Shown here: positions 18,416 to 28,513 of the stretch, piece after piece
How positions within the stretch are numbered: position 1 is the stretch's first letter
Layout of the letters: each line of letters opens with the position of its first letter
From: Citrobacter koseri
GTDB lineage: Bacteria > Pseudomonadota > Gammaproteobacteria > Enterobacterales > Enterobacteriaceae
NCBI GenBank assembly: GCA_900446925.1
Contig: UAVY01000010.1
Span: forward strand, 186,001 to 250,000
DNA: 64,000 bases
Direction: 5' to 3'
Program-made: the position numbers and the translations under genes
Notes under the pieces: generated by a model
Databases searched by the model: none
Seen by the model: the letters and a program-made list of their open reading frames with translations, nothing else
Told to the model about the DNA's origin: nothing

Positions 18416-19746
18416 TCACGTAATGCTGGCCTCGCGCGGCGCCTGCGCGGTTCAAAAACGGCAGCAGCAGCAGGGCGGAAATGCCCGCCGCGATGGCAAT
18501 CACCACAAAGAACCCGGTCCAGTGCCAGGTTTCCATCACCTGCGCCAGCGGCCAGCCGGAGAGCGATGCGCCAAGATAGGCAAACAGACCGACAAAACCG
18601 GTTGCCGCCCCCGCCGCCTCTTTGTGCGAACATTCCGCAGCCGCCATGCCGATCAGCATCTGTGGGCCAAAGACAAAAAAGCCGGTGGTGAAGAAGCACG
18701 CCGCCTGCATCACGTAACTGGCGAACGGCATCAGCCATAACGAACCGACAGAGAGCAGTATTCCGGCAGCGAAAATCAGGTTCATTGGCCCACGGTTGCC
18801 GTTGAACAGTTTATCTGAACCCCAGCCCGCCACCAGCGCGCCGATAAACCCGCCCAGCTCGAACATCGTGACCGCCGTGTTGGCGGTGACCAGATCGACA
18901 CCCAGCGTCTCCGACATATACAGGTTGCCCCAGTCGTTGATCGCCGCGCGTACCACGTACACCAACACATAGCACAGCGAGAGCAGCCAGATATAGGGAT
19001 TCAACAGCACGTATTTGGTCAGGATCTCTTTGCGGGTCAGCCCCGCCCCCTCCTGCTGCTGAGCGATTTCCAGCTCATCATGCCGCCAGTCCCGACCGCT
19101 GGCAAAACCGATAGCCTGTGGCCTGTCGCGCAGCCGCCAGCAGAGAAAAATGCCGACGATAATCGCCAGCGTTCCGGCAATCATCATCCCGGCGCGCCAG
19201 CCGTAATGCAGAGCGGCAGCAGCCATGACGATCGGAATCAGCGCCCCACCGACGTTATGCGCGGTATTCCAGATGGCCCACCACCCGCCACGCTCATTAC
19301 GCGAGTACCAGGACGTCAGCAGACGGGCGCACACCGGCGCTCCCCAGCCCTGGAAGAAGGCATTCAACGCCCACAGTAATGCAAAGGCCCACAGCGACGT
19401 GGAGAAACCGAACAGGGATATTCACCACGCCGGTGGCGATCAGCCCAATGCCCATAAAATAACGGGCGTTGGAACGGTCGCTGACAATACCGGAGACAAA
19501 CTTCGACAGGCCATAGGTGATGTAAAACAGCGTCGCCAGCAGGCCGATATCACTGCGGGTCAGCACGCCGCTGACGAGGATCTCCGGCACGGCGGCATTA
19601 AAACTTTTACGGGTGAAATAGAACAGCGCGTAGCCAAGCCAGATGGTAAGTAAGATCTGTCGCCGCCAGTAGCGGTAACGCGCATCAACTTCGTGTTTAT
19701 CGGTTATCAACGGCGCATTTGCCGGAGCTTTCAGAAACGTCAGCAT
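18416..19746 (-). CDS. uhpC: Membrane glucose-6-phosphate sensor UhpC
   Basis: UhpC is an MFS-type receptor related to UhpT that senses external glucose-6-phosphate and activates UhpB. Visible blocks are MLTFLKAPANAPL, YRYWRRQILLTIWLGYALFYFTRKSFNAAVPEI (start), WYSRNERGGWWAIWNTAHNVGGALIPIV, TRKEILTKYVLLNPYIWLLSL, VAGWGSDKLFNGNRGPMNL and FGPQMLIGMAAAECSHKEAAGA. A break near 19410 and an extra G near 18460 disturb the frame. Removing the latter gives the normal short tail LPFLNAQAPREASIT and a TGA at 18416-18418. It lies nine bases after uhpB in a uhpABC operon. Confidence 0.94.
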
Positions 19747-19755
19747 CGCCGCTCC

Positions 19756-21258
19756 TTAAACGTAACGCAGAGGCAACGATACGCTAACGCGCGTGCCGTG
19801 CGTACAGGAGATGGCCAGCACGCCGCCAAGCGCCGTCACGCGCTCGCGCATCCCGGTCAGACCAAAGCCTTGCTGGCCGGAATCCGGCGGCAGGCCGCTG
19901 CCATCATCTTCAATCACCAGCATCAGCCGCTCATCCTGCTGCCAGCCCTGTAGCGTAACCGCGCTGGCATTAGCGTGTTTCACAATGTTGTTCAGCCCTT
20001 CCTGACAAACGCGAAACAGCGTTACCCGCTGGCTTTCGCTGAGCGCAGACTCATCTATTCGCCAGTCGAGATGGCTGATAATGCCGCGACTTTCCAGCTC
20101 CATTTCCCGCATCAGCGAACGGATAGCCTGTTCCAGCGTCAGGTCATCCAACTGGCGTGGACGCAAGCGCCCCAGCAGGCGACGCACCGAGTCATACACG
20201 CCCAGCGACAGTTGCTCAATGTGCGCCCCGCTCTGTTTTACGCCGCCATTATCCGCCGCCAGCCGCTGTACAATTCCCGCCTGAGTGCGAATGGCGGTGA
20301 TGGTCTGACCGATGTCGTCGTGCAGTTCCCGCGCTACGTCGCGCCGCACGCTCTCTTCCGTTTCCAGCAGGCGTTCCGCCAGACGATGGTTGCGCGCCAG
20401 CTCATTTTGCAGCGACTGGTTGAGTTCGCGCAGGCGCTGAATCCCCGCGCCAAGCAGCAGCCCGGTCAGGCTTTGCGCCAGCAGAGAAAGCAGTAAATCA
20501 ACGGGATGATCGTGCCAGGTCTGGCTGGCAATCAGCGCGATGGCGTTCATCAACGTCGCGATCAGCGCCCCTTGCCAGCCATAATGCCAGGCGAGCGCAA
20601 TAATCGGCAGCGCAAGGCAGAACGGCGTAAAGCGTGACAGCTCAGCCGGTAGACCCAGCTGTAGCCACAGGCTGACGCTGAACAGCAGCAGATACCAGAC
20701 CAGATGCCGCCCGCGCCAGTTCACTGGCTGCGAGACCAGCGCCGGGCCGAGCGGTAACCAGGTGGTGCTGGTCAGGTAATGCCAGAACACCAGACAGATG
20801 GGCGCCAGCGTCAACCCGCCGGTAAGCGTCAGCAGCAGCGCGTTTAACGTCTCTTCCCCCTGGCCTAACCAGGGCAGAGACTGTAACAATGCCGCCGCCG
20901 TCAAGGCCGCGCCCTGTAACAGCAGGGTGCGCCAGTCGCGCTGATGGCGATAGCGGGAGATTAATGCCACAGGCAGCAGCGTCAACAGGCTTCCGATCAT
21001 CAAAAGCGGTAGATGCGCCAGCGCCACTTCCTGCGCCAGCCACCAGACCAGCAGCCATTCCGCGCCCAGCAATACCGGCCAGTAGCTGCGCGGACACTGC
21101 AACATCAGCCCCAGGCGTAAACCGAACGGGAACAGCAGTACCGCCAGCTCCGGGCGCTCAACCAGGTGCAGGCTGATGCTCCACAGGCAAAACCACGCGG
21201 CGGAGAAGATAAAAAAGCAGGCAATAACGGTAATTAACCGGGAGAGGATGGTTTTCAT
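19756..21258 (-). CDS. uhpB: Sensor histidine kinase UhpB
   Basis: This 500-residue membrane kinase has an N-terminal half of eight or so TM segments (MASE1-like) and a cytoplasmic HisKA_3 domain. His313 in [17 protein letters not shown] is the autophosphorylation site. The N box is seen in [15 protein letters not shown] and the G boxes in [10 protein letters not shown] and [11 protein letters not shown]. The frame is intact. It phosphorylates UhpA when UhpC binds glucose-6-phosphate. Its ATG overlaps the uhpA stop by one base (TAATG), so translation is coupled. Confidence 0.96.
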   Translation of the reverse strand: MKTILSRLITVIACFFIFSAAWFCLWSISLHLVERPELAVLLFPFGLRLGLMLQCPRSYWPVLLGAEWLLVWWLAQEVALAHLPLLMIGSLLTLLPVALISRYRHQRDWRTLLLQGAALTAAALLQSLPWLGQGEETLNALLLTLTGGLTLAPICLVFWHYLTSTTWLPLGPALVSQPVNWRGRHLVWYLLLFSVSLWLQLGLPAELSRFTPFCLALPIIALAWHYGWQGALIATLMNAIALIASQTWHDHPVDLLLSLLAQSLTGLLLGAGIQRLRELNQSLQNELARNHRLAERLLETEESVRRDVARELHDDIGQTITAIRTQAGIVQRLAADNGGVKQSGAHIEQLSLGVYDSVRRLLGRLRPRQLDDLTLEQAIRSLMREMELESRGIISHLDWRIDESALSESQRVTLFRVCQEGLNNIVKHANASAVTLQGWQQDERLMLVIEDDGSGLPPDSGQQGFGLTGMRERVTALGGVLAISCTHGTRVSVSLPLRYV

Positions 21259-21848
21259 TACCAGCCATCAAACATGCGGCGCGCCAGCTCAACGTCGTTG
21301 CTGACGCCCAGTTTTTCCAGAAGATTGGCGCGATGTACGTGTACCGTTTTTGGCGACAGCCCCAGCTCGGCGGCGATCTCTTTCACCGCCATTCCCTGCG
21401 CCAGCTTTTCCGCCACCTGGCGTTCACGTCTGGTCAGCGGGTCCTGCCGTCCGGCCGCCAGTTTAACGGCGATATCCGGCGTCAGGTAACAGCCGCCCGT
21501 CGCCACCGTGTGTACCGCGGCAATCAGCTCGTCAGGGCTACAGCGCTTGGAAAGGAAGCCGCGCGCACCGGCGTTCAGCGCCTGTTCCACCAGCGCCGGA
21601 CTGTCATGTACCGACAGCATTATCGTCGCCATCCCTTTAGGAAGCTGACTTAATAACTCCAGCCCGGAGATATCCGGCATGGAGATATCGCAGATGCAGA
21701 CCTGCACGCCGCGCCCCGGTAATCCCGCCAGCGCCTCCTGCCCCGAGCCAAACTCGGCCACAACCTGTAAATCAGGTTCCAGCCCCAGCAGCTGCGCAAA
21801 GCCGGAGCGGACGATAAGGTGATCGTCAATAAGGGCGATGGTGATCAT
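21258..21848 (-). CDS. uhpA: Response regulator UhpA (LuxR/NarL family)
   Basis: This 196-residue transcription activator of uhpT has an intact frame. The receiver domain has Asp54 in [13 protein letters not shown], Thr/Ser in TIMLSVHD and Lys in [12 protein letters not shown]. The C-terminal LuxR-type helix-turn-helix is [22 protein letters not shown] through [20 protein letters not shown]. The start [10 protein letters not shown] at 21848 gives the known length; a longer in-frame opening to 21929 is not conserved. Confidence 0.97.
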   Translation of the reverse strand: MITIALIDDHLIVRSGFAQLLGLEPDLQVVAEFGSGQEALAGLPGRGVQVCICDISMPDISGLELLSQLPKGMATIMLSVHDSPALVEQALNAGARGFLSKRCSPDELIAAVHTVATGGCYLTPDIAVKLAAGRQDPLTRRERQVAEKLAQGMAVKEIAAELGLSPKTVHVHRANLLEKLGVSNDVELARRMFDGW

Positions 21849-21871
21849 GGTTCTGTCCTGGTACTTGAAAG

Positions 21872-21935
21872 TGCCTGATGGCGCTGCGCTTATCAGGCCT
21901 ACGGGCGGGAGCCGTTGTAGGCCGGCCATCCAACA
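21872..21935. repeat. REP pair upstream of uhpA
   Basis: Two REP-like palindromes (GCCTGATGGCGCTGCGCTTATCAGGCCTAC, and GTAGGCCGGCCATCC with its GGCGGGAGCC flank) lie between uhpA and the GT52 gene. Confidence 0.75.
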
Positions 21936-22015
21936 AAGCGCTTACCTTAACGATAAGCGCATGGCTGTTCAAGCCGTGAGCAGTATTCAATGCGTCTGGC
22001 GGGCGTACGACTCCG

Positions 22016-23021
22016 TTACGGTTCCATACTGTCCAGGTCGCAGATACGCACTTTGTCGCTATCAGAAAAAAGCGCAAAGGAATCCCGAATATCGGGCCGG
22101 ATCAGGGTGGTTTTGAGCAGTGTGATGTAAACATTCTCTAATTTCATCACATTAAGCTGGCAAGTGCTTGCAAAACCAAAGACATTCACTCGCTGGTAAG
22201 CCGAGGATAACTGGCAAATATAATCTTCAGAAAATGGCATTCAGCGTAATTTCCGTCATGCCAAACACCTGGCTGGCTGTACTCTCTTGGGTGCCTGAGG
22301 TACTGGAGTGAAGGATAGTGCGCTGCGAGCGTCTTTATCTTATGAATCAACGCAATAAGGTTGGAATCATTTTTCACATCAAGGATATCTTTAAATTTCG
22401 AGCCCACAAAAACATTGACTCTCCCGGCATAGACAGGCGCACTGCGCTCAGTATGCAAGCGCTGTTTCTCCTCTGAGAGAACATCAATATAAAACAATAT
22501 CGCAGTCTACATTTCTACTTTTGCTTTTATGCTTTACGATAGAGAAATGCAGTTCACTTCTTTTCGCGATATCCCTGATATTATAATGCTGACCAAGCCA
22601 CATTCGCGTTAACTTACGACCGGGGCCTTTTCGTAGTTTTATTTGTTTATCAAGATAGCCTGCGGAGTTGATACTCAGAATGCCATCATCAAACGTTCTA
22701 ATCTTAACGTCATCAGACAACATTTTTAGAATGTATTGCACTGAAAGGATGGCTGATATTCGCCATATAGACATAATGGATTGTTTTATGAGAAAGAAAG
22801 CGATTGATTTTCAGCATGTTAATAAAGCCATAATCCATACTGGCGACTAAGCCAGAAGAGAATTCATTATTAACCGTTTCATATATATAGGATTTTAACT
22901 CTACCTTTGTTTTAAGGTAGATGATATGAAAACGTGCGTGTTTATACCTCGCTTTAATCTTAGAAACAATTCTGAGCTGAAGCGGGGAGCAAACAATAAA
23001 AAGATGCTCAACGATTTCCAT
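22016..23021 (-). CDS. Glycosyltransferase family 52 (lipooligosaccharide sialyltransferase-like)
   Basis: Reading through four frames joined at single-base indels (near 22745, 22490 and 22240) gives about 335 residues. It begins MEIVEHLFIVCSPLQLRIVSKIKAR in sequence, the GT52 N-terminal signature. It continues VASMDYGFINMLKINRFLS, YILKMLSDDVKIRTFDDG (the FDDG motif), PVYAGRVNVFVGSKFKDI, LQYLRHPREYSQP and the C-terminal VNVFGFASTCQLNVMKLENV. GT52 enzymes transfer sialic acid or other sugars to LPS or LOS cores. The gene is clearly more AT-rich than its neighbours uhpA and ilvN, suggesting transfer. The breaks may be sequencing errors and not decay, as in neighbouring essential genes. Acceptor and donor cannot be told from sequence. 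Confidence 0.75.
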
Positions 23022-23236
23022 TAGTTATTCGCTCTGAATCACAGCAACCCGGCGCATAATATCATTGCAATATGACATCGTAAAGAAGCGTCCCGGACGC
23101 TCAGGCGAGTATTGGTCACTTTGTCCGAAAAGATACTTTCTATACTGCAAATAAGACAGTTCATAAACCGGATAATAAAGACACGTCACGTCCGAAAATA
23201 TTACTTATAGTTATATAACACTCTCAAATAATTAAC

Positions 23237-23262
23237 CTGAACAAGGGTTTCCCCTTGTTCAG
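23237..23262 (-). terminator. ilvBN terminator
   Basis: CTGAACAAGGG (23237-23247), loop TTTC, CCCTTGTTCAG (23252-23262): an 11-bp perfect stem 3' of ilvN. The minus-strand tail is T-rich but interrupted, so termination may be moderate. Confidence 0.75.
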
Positions 23263-23272
23263 ATAGCCATTA

Positions 23273-23563
23273 TTACTCAAAGAAAACCGAGATTTTATTA
23301 AACATCGACGGATCGGACTGATTGCGCGCCACTTTCACCACATCTTCCAGTTTATCGATCTGACTAATCATCTGCTCCAGACGCTGATCGTCGTTGACCA
23401 GTAGCCAGATGCGGCTCTGGTCGCTGCTCTGGATGGGTAGACAAAGAATCCCTTCCACGTTGAAAGCGCGACGGGCGAACAGCCCACAAACGTGCGTCAT
23501 GACGCCGGGGTGGTTACGGACGGTGAGTTCCAGGATAACGTTCTCATGTGATTGTTTCTGCAT
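23273..23563 (-). CDS. ilvN: Acetolactate synthase I small regulatory subunit IlvN
   Basis: This 96-residue ACT-domain subunit binds valine and confers feedback inhibition on IlvB. The intact frame runs [21 protein letters not shown]..., with [35 protein letters not shown] and [10 protein letters not shown]. It lies three bases after ilvB, in an operon behind the ivbL attenuator. Confidence 0.97.
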   Translation of the reverse strand: MQKQSHENVILELTVRNHPGVMTHVCGLFARRAFNVEGILCLPIQSSDQSRIWLLVNDDQRLEQMISQIDKLEDVVKVARNQSDPSMFNKISVFFE

Positions 23564-23566
23564 GGT

Positions 23567-25266
23567 TTATTCCCCCACCATCTCAGTATTGGCCGCACCC
23601 GGCGGCACCATCGGATAAACTTTTTCTTCTGCATCAATACGTACATGGATCAGCGCCGGTCCTGGGCGGCTGATGATTTCCCGCAGCGCCGCTTGCGGAT
23701 CGGCTTCATTATTTAAATCACAGGTTTCCAGACCAAAACCCGCAGCAATCTGCATAAAGTTGATCATCCCTGGATAGGTGGCAGCAAACACGCCCTGGCT
23801 TGTAGAACAGGCTTTGTTGCTGATGCACCAGCCCCAACGCTTCGTTATTCATCAGGATAATTTTTACATCCAGTTGGTTTTCGCTGGCGGTTCGCCATCT
23901 CCTGAATATTCATCATCAGGCTGCCGTCGCCGGAGAAGCACAACACTTTCTTGTCCGGGTTCGCCAGCGCCGCGCCAATCGCCGCAGGCAAGCCAAAACC
24001 CATCGTCCCCAGCCCGCCGGGAAGTCAGCCACTGACGCGGACGGTTGAGCGGATAAGCCTGTGCGGCCCACATCTGGTGCTGGCCTACATCGGTCGTGAT
24101 AATCGCGCTGTCATCCACGCAGGCGGCAACGGCATTAATCAGCCCGTAATGGCTGAGCGGATCGCTGGCTTCAGGGATCGCGCACGGGAACTCGCGCTGC
24201 AAATCCGCCACCAGTTGATGCCACTCTTCGCGTGGCTGAGCCTCAATGTGCGGAATCAACTGCGCCAGAACGTCATCAACATCAGCCTGAATGGCAACGT
24301 GCGGTTGTTTAATTTTACCCAGCTCCGCGCGATCGATATCCACATGGATGATTTTGGCATTCGGGCAGAATTGTTCGGTTTTGCCAATCGCCCGGTCATC
24401 AAAACGTGCCCCCCAGAACCACCAGCAGATCCGCCTCTTGCAGAATATAGTTTGTGCTGCGCGCGCCATGCATGCCCAGCATTCCCAGAGAAAGCGGATG
24501 CGCCTTCGGCAGTATGCCCAGCGCCATCAGGGTCATAGTGGTGGGCAGTCTGGCTTTTTCCGCCAGTTCACGCACGCGCGCAGGCGCGTTAATCACGCCG
24601 CCGCCAAGATACAGCACCGGGCGCTTCGCGACGTTGATCATCGCCGCCGCATCACGAATGCTCTCAGCGCTGAATTCCGGCGCCGCCATTTTTTCAGCCG
24701 GAGCAGGCAACGCTTCAATGTCAAACACCGCCGTCTGTATATCCTTAGGAATGTCTATCCACACCGGCCCAGGGCGCCCGGACTGGGGCAAGACGAAACG
24801 CATCGCACATTACCTGTGGCAACTCATTGATATCTCTGACCAGATAGTTATGTTTTGTGATGGGGATAGAGATGCCGTAGGTGTCAACTTCCTGAAACGC
24901 ATCAGTGCCGATCATCGAGGCCGGAACCTGACCGGTGATGCATACCAACGGAATGGAGTCGAGACGCGCGTCGGCAATGGCGGTGACCAGGTTAGTCGCG
25001 CCCGGCCCGCTACAGGCCATACATACCGCGGGTTTACCGTCGGTTCGCGCCATCCCCTGAGCGATAAACCCCGCCCCCTGTTCATGGCGCGCCAGGATGT
25101 GGCGGATTTGCGTACTTTGGCTTAAGGCGTCATAAACGGGGAGAATCGAACCGCCCGGAATGCCAGTGACGATGTTAATGCCCTGACGTTCCAGAAAATG
25201 AACGATAAATTCTGCGCCCGTAAAGCGCGTACGCGGGGATGTTGATGTTGTGCCCGAACTTGCCAT
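23567..25266 (-). CDS. ilvB: Acetolactate synthase I catalytic subunit IlvB
   Basis: IlvB is the thiamine-diphosphate enzyme that condenses pyruvate units to acetolactate (valine and leucine) or pyruvate with 2-ketobutyrate (isoleucine). Start [10 protein letters not shown] at 25266. Motifs are [44 protein letters not shown] (catalytic Glu), [104 protein letters not shown] and [27 protein letters not shown]. Frame breaks near 24785, 24405, 24020, 23890 and 23800. Length fits the 562-residue enzyme. Regulated by the attenuator at 25317-25350. Confidence 0.96.
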
Positions 25267-25316
25267 GCTCCAGTCCTTTTATTCTGGGCCGACTTGCCGG
25301 GAAGGTGTCTTAAACG

Positions 25317-25350
25317 AAAAACCCCGCCCGGTTTGCGCCGGCGGGGTTTT
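25317..25350 (-). terminator. ilvBN attenuator
   Basis: On the minus strand AAAACCCCGCC and GGCGGGGTTTT form a strong stem followed by TTCG and more T-rich sequence, between ivbL and ilvB. Stalling of ribosomes at valine codons in ivbL would prevent it from forming. Confidence 0.92.
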
Positions 25351-25373
25351 GGAATCGTGTGTTGTTCCAGTCC

Positions 25374-25472
25374 CTACGGCGCATTGCCGACGACCACCAC
25401 CACACGCACGACGACCACTGCGGCAGGTTGCGCAGTTTTTAGTAGGGTCGCAGTCAGCATGGAAGGGTTCAT
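25374..25472 (-). CDS. ivbL: ilvBN leader peptide IvbL
   Basis: This 32-codon attenuation peptide reads MNPSMLTATLLKTAQPAAVV then VVRVVVVVGNAP. The cluster of nine valines plus leucines senses charging of valyl- and leucyl-tRNA. Length equals the E. coli peptide. It precedes the attenuator hairpin by about 24 bases. Confidence 0.96.
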   Translation of the reverse strand: MNPSMLTATLLKTAQPAAVVVVRVVVVVGNAP

Positions 25473-25610
25473 TAGGGACCTTGTCTGTTTATGGATTAAC
25501 AGGTTTTATACAAGCACAGCTTTTCAGGCATGACAACGGAAAATTTTTCATCTGCACAAAAATGCGTCAACGATCACGCTTTGCCAGATGCCGATGCAGG
25601 CCTGCAAAAC

Positions 25611-25686
25611 AAAAAACCCCGCCGGAGCGAGGTTTTTATCAGCGTTATGCGGTTGGTTGCCGCAAAGCACACTGTGTTATATCAAC
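25611..25686 (-). ncRNA. istR: IstR-1 antisense RNA (antitoxin of tisB)
   Basis: The 76-base minus-strand RNA runs from a promoter (TATACT at 25693-25698) to a terminator (AACCTCGC-TCC-GGCGGGGTT then TTTT). Its 5' end, complement of 25666-25686, is complementary over 21 bases to the tis leader at 25913-25933, with only one G-U wobble. Size, sequence, location between ilvB and tisB and terminator agree with E. coli IstR-1, which blocks ribosome standby loading on tisAB mRNA and guides RNase III cleavage. A longer SOS-induced IstR-2 could start near the LexA box at 25784 and share this terminator. Confidence 0.9.
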
Positions 25687-25692
25687 ATCAGA

Positions 25693-25721
25693 AGTATACG
25701 CGTTCCGCGAAGAACACGCAA
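25693..25721 (-). promoter_or_regulatory. istR-1 promoter
   Basis: Minus strand: -35 TTGCGT (complement of 25716-25721), 17-bp spacer, -10 TATACT (25693-25698), placing the start about seven bases downstream at 25686. Confidence 0.75.
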
Positions 25722-25783
25722 TTTCGGCACGAATTTTGACGCATTTGAGTATGGATCAGAAGTCGCGATCCGTCCACAAAATA

Positions 25784-25813
25784 CTGTTCATTCATACAGT
25801 ATTTATCTATAAT
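25784..25813 (+). promoter_or_regulatory. LexA-controlled tisAB promoter
   Basis: CTGT-TCATTCAT-ACAG (25784-25799) is a perfect LexA box within a longer palindrome. It overlaps the probable -35 (TGTTCA, 25785-25790), with TATAAT at 25808-25813 after 17 bp. Transcription therefore goes rightward to tisB and should be SOS-induced. Confidence 0.9.
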
Positions 25814-25912
25814 ATCACTGTACGCAATGTGTTATAGGGGGCCGCATCGTAACCGGCGCAACAAAGTCCTGGCTGAAACGGGTGGTGCCGTCAGCGCCTT
25901 AACCCCCGTGTG

Positions 25913-25933
25913 AGCACACTGTGTTATGTCAAC
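25913..25933 (+). promoter_or_regulatory. IstR-1 target site in the tisAB leader
   Basis: This 21-base segment of the tisAB 5' leader (AGCACACTGTG followed by TTATGTCAAC) pairs with the 5' end of IstR-1 encoded at 25666-25686. In E. coli the equivalent site is the ribosome standby site needed for tisB translation. Confidence 0.88.
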
Positions 25934-26002
25934 AAAAGGTGCTGACAACAGGCGGCGGAGAGGTACGTCAGCACCGTGCTCCTTTTACCAGAAGGAGAGC
26001 GT

Positions 26003-26092
26003 ATGAGCCTCGTGGATATCGCTATTCTTATCCTGAAACTCATTGTTGCTGCACTGCAACTGCTTGATGCCGTTCTGAAATACCTCCGGTAA
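26003..26092 (+). CDS. tisB: Toxic membrane peptide TisB
   Basis: TisB is a 29-residue hydrophobic peptide (MSLVDIAILILKLIV, then AALQLLDAVLKYLR) that forms an amphipathic helix in the inner membrane, dissipates proton-motive force and promotes SOS-linked persistence. The Shine-Dalgarno AAGGAG is at about 25991-25997. It differs from the E. coli peptide only at a few positions such as residue 2 and the last residue. It is under the LexA promoter and IstR-1. Confidence 0.96.
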   Translation: MSLVDIAILILKLIVAALQLLDAVLKYLR

Positions 26093-26112
26093 TTCAGATT
26101 CAAGCCGCACCG

Positions 26113-26139
26113 AAGGGGAGCGGGCAACCGCTCCCCTTT
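26113..26139 (+). terminator. tisB terminator
   Basis: AAGGGGAGCGG-GCAA-CCGCTCCCCTTT: an 11-bp stem with a GCAA tetraloop followed by TTTC, right after tisB. Confidence 0.88.
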
Positions 26140-26211
26140 CATCATCTGCCTGGTGCTTGTCCATCGTCGATATGTTACGTTTTTATGACAACCACTGACG
26201 ATACCTGAACC

Positions 26212-27047
26212 ATGACCCTTTCCATTTTCTGCATTTTACTGTTCGCCGCGCTGCTGCATGCCAGCTGGAACGCCATCGTGAAGGCGGGAAATGACAAACT
26301 TTACTCCGCAATCAGCGTCAGTGGTTCCGCAGCGTTGGATGGCGCTGGCGTGTCTGCCCTTCGCCCCGCCCCTTCCCGCCGCCAGCATCCCTTTTTTAGC
26401 CGCCTCCACCGCCTTACAGGTGGTTTATACCGTGCTGGTCGCCAAAACCTATCAGGTATCGGATATGAGCCAGACCTATCCCCTGATGCGCGGCACCGCA
26501 CCGCTGCTGGTGGCGATAATTAGCGTCCTGTTTCTTGGCGATAGCCTTTCCACAATGGCCTGGCTCGGTATCGCGGTAATTTGCCTGGCGATTCTCGGCA
26601 TGGCCTGTAACGGTCGTGCCCGCTCCCGGCGGGGTATCACGCTGGCGCTGATCAACGCCTGCTTTATCGCTGGCTATACGCTGGTGGACGGTACGGGCGT
26701 GCGGGTGTCGGAAACCGCGCTGGGTTATACACTGTGGACCTTCTTGTTGAACGGCACCTGTCTGCTTGGCTGGGCGATGATTGCCCGGCGGCGGGAAGCC
26801 TCGCGCTATCTGGGCGCAGCACTGGAAGAAAGGCGTTTTTGGCGGTATCGGCACGATGGGTTCCTATGGGCTGGCGCTGTGGCGATGACTCAGGCGCCGC
26901 TGGCCGTGGTGGCCGCACTGGCGTGAAACATCCATTCTGTTCGGCGCGCTGATTGCCTGGCTGCTGCTCAATGAGAAAGTCGCCGGGCTACGGTTGGTCG
27001 CGGCTGGCGGGATTGCCGCCGGGGCGATATTGCTGCGTTTATCCTGA
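26212..27047 (+). CDS. EamA/DMT-family membrane transporter
   Basis: This ten-TM drug/metabolite transporter is of unknown substrate. It starts MTLSIFCILLFAALLHASWNAIVKAG (in sequence) and contains the family SWNA motif. Visible segments include FLAASTALQVVYTVLVAKTYQV, MSQTYPLMRGTAPLLVAI, LAILGMACNGRARSRRGI and TQAPLAVVAALRETSIL. The protein is restored by removing an extra G near 26338 and further indels near 26835, 26870 and 26922; it then ends LVAAGGIAAGAILLRLS at 27047. About 278 residues. It stands alone between tisB and emrD. Confidence 0.85.
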
Positions 27048-27049
27048 TT

Positions 27050-27084
27050 GCCGGATGGCGGCTACGCCTTACCCGGCCTACGGG
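27050..27084. repeat. REP element
   Basis: GCCGGATGGCGGCTACGCC...TTACCCGGCCTACGG immediately after the EamA transporter stop. Confidence 0.85.
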
Positions 27085-27123
27085 AGCCGCCGGGCACCAT
27101 CAAACTGCGGTAAAATAATCTCT

Positions 27124-27150
27124 CGGCAACAATTGTTGCCGCTTTTTGTT
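27124..27150 (+). terminator. Palindromic terminator downstream of the EamA gene
   Basis: CGGCAACAATTGTTGCCG is an 18-bp perfect palindrome able to fold as CGGCAAC-AATT-GTTGCCG, followed by CTTTTTGTTT. This is typical of an intrinsic terminator for the EamA gene. Confidence 0.75.
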
Positions 27151-27293
27151 TACATATCCTGCCGTTCGGCTCCCGCGCTATTCCCGCCGTGAATATGGCC
27201 TTCTTTTTTTAGTGTGGTAGATTCCACTCGCATTTATGGGAATGCGTAGCACCTTATTCTTATTTTTTTCTTTTTTTAAAAGTAATCAGCGAA

Positions 27294-28480
27294 ATGAAAA
27301 GGCAGAGAAGCGTCAATTTGTTGTTGATGTTGGTATTACTGGTGGCCGTCGGGCAGATGGCGCAAACCATTTATATCCCCGCCATTGCCGATATGGCGCG
27401 TGAACTGAACGTTCGTGAAGGGGCAGTACAAAGCGTCATGGCCGCTTACCTGCTCACCTACGGCGTATCGCAACTGTTTTACGGCCCGCTTTCCGATCGG
27501 GTAGGGCGCCGCCCGGTAATCCTCGTCGGGATGTCCATTTTTATGCTGGCTACGCTGGTCGCGATTACCACCCACAGCCTGACGGTATTGATTGCCGCCA
27601 GCGCGTTACAGGGCATGGGCACCGGCGTCGGCGGCGTGATGGCGCGTACGCTGCCGCGCGATCTGTATGAAGGCACGCAGTTACGCCACGCTAACAGCCT
27701 GTTGAATATGGGGATTCTGGTGAGTCCGTTGCTGGCGCCGCTGATTGGCGGACTGCTGGATACCGTCTGGAACTGGCGCGCCTGTTACGTTTTCCTGCTG
27801 GTTCTCTGCGCAGGCGTCACCTTCAGTATGGCGCGCTGGATGCCGGAGACGCGCCCCACAGGCGCACCACGTACCCGCCTGATCGCCAGCTATAAAACAT
27901 TATTCGGCAACGGCGCATTTACCTGTTATCTGCTGATGCTGATTGGCGGACTGGCGGGAATCGCCGTCTTTGAAGCCTGCTCCGGCGTGCTGATGGGAGC
28001 GGTGCTGGGTCTGAGCAGCATGGTGGTGAGCATCCTGTTTATTCTGCCAATTCCGGCGGCGTTTTTTCGGCGCGTGGTTTGCGGGTCGCCCGAATAAGCG
28101 CTTCGCAACGCTGATGTGGCAGTCGGTATTCAGTTGCCTGTTGGCGGGGCGTCATGATGTGGGTCCCAGGTTTGTTTGGCGTGATGAACGTCTGGACGCT
28201 GCTGATCCCCGCCGCGCTGTTCTTCTTCGGCGCCGGAATGCTGTTCCCACTGGCGACCAGCGGCGCGATGGAACCTTTCCCGTTCCTTGCCGGAACGGCT
28301 GGCGCGCTGGTGGGCGGCCTGCAAAACATCGGCTCCGGCGTGCTGGCGTGGCTCTCCGCGATGCTGCCGCAAACCGGGCAGGGTAGCCTCGGCTTTTTGA
28401 TGACGCTTATGGGGCTGCTGATTTTACTGTGCTGGCTGCCGCTGGCGTCGCGTGTGCCGCATCAGGGGCAGACGATTTAA
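27294..28480 (+). CDS. emrD: Multidrug efflux MFS protein EmrD
   Basis: EmrD is a 12-TM exporter of hydrophobic uncouplers and detergents. The first 250 residues are open: MKRQRSVNLLLMLVLLVAV, MAQTIYIPAIADMARELNV, GVSQLFYGPLSDRVGRRPVIL (MFS motif A) and GVGGVMARTLPRDLYEG. Extra bases near 28065 and 28150 break the frame before the last part, MWVPGLFGVMNVWTLLIPAALFFFG and ending SRVPHQGQTI. Total length is about 394 residues, as in E. coli. Confidence 0.95.
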
Positions 28481-28490
28481 TCGAATGATG

Positions 28491-28513
28491 GCCCGGTTTC
28501 CCGCCGGGCTTTT
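28491..28513. terminator. emrD terminator (shared hairpin)
   Basis: GCCCGG-TTTCCCG-CCGGGC-TTTT follows the emrD stop. The hairpin also marks the end of the opposing GH5-like gene. Confidence 0.82.

Noticed and set aside
20642..21097. 151-codon minus-strand frame within uhpB
   Set aside because: It lies in another frame of the intact uhpB membrane domain, is rich in Ala/Gly/Arg, and has no start signal.
23022..23236. Possible small gene between the GT52 gene and ilvN
   Set aside because: No open frame with a ribosome site and no recognisable motif was found; the region appears to be AT-rich intergenic sequence.
25834..26002. tisA reading frame
   Set aside because: A short tisA frame is described upstream of tisB in E. 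coli, but I could not fix a convincing start and frame here and it is not known to be translated into a needed product.
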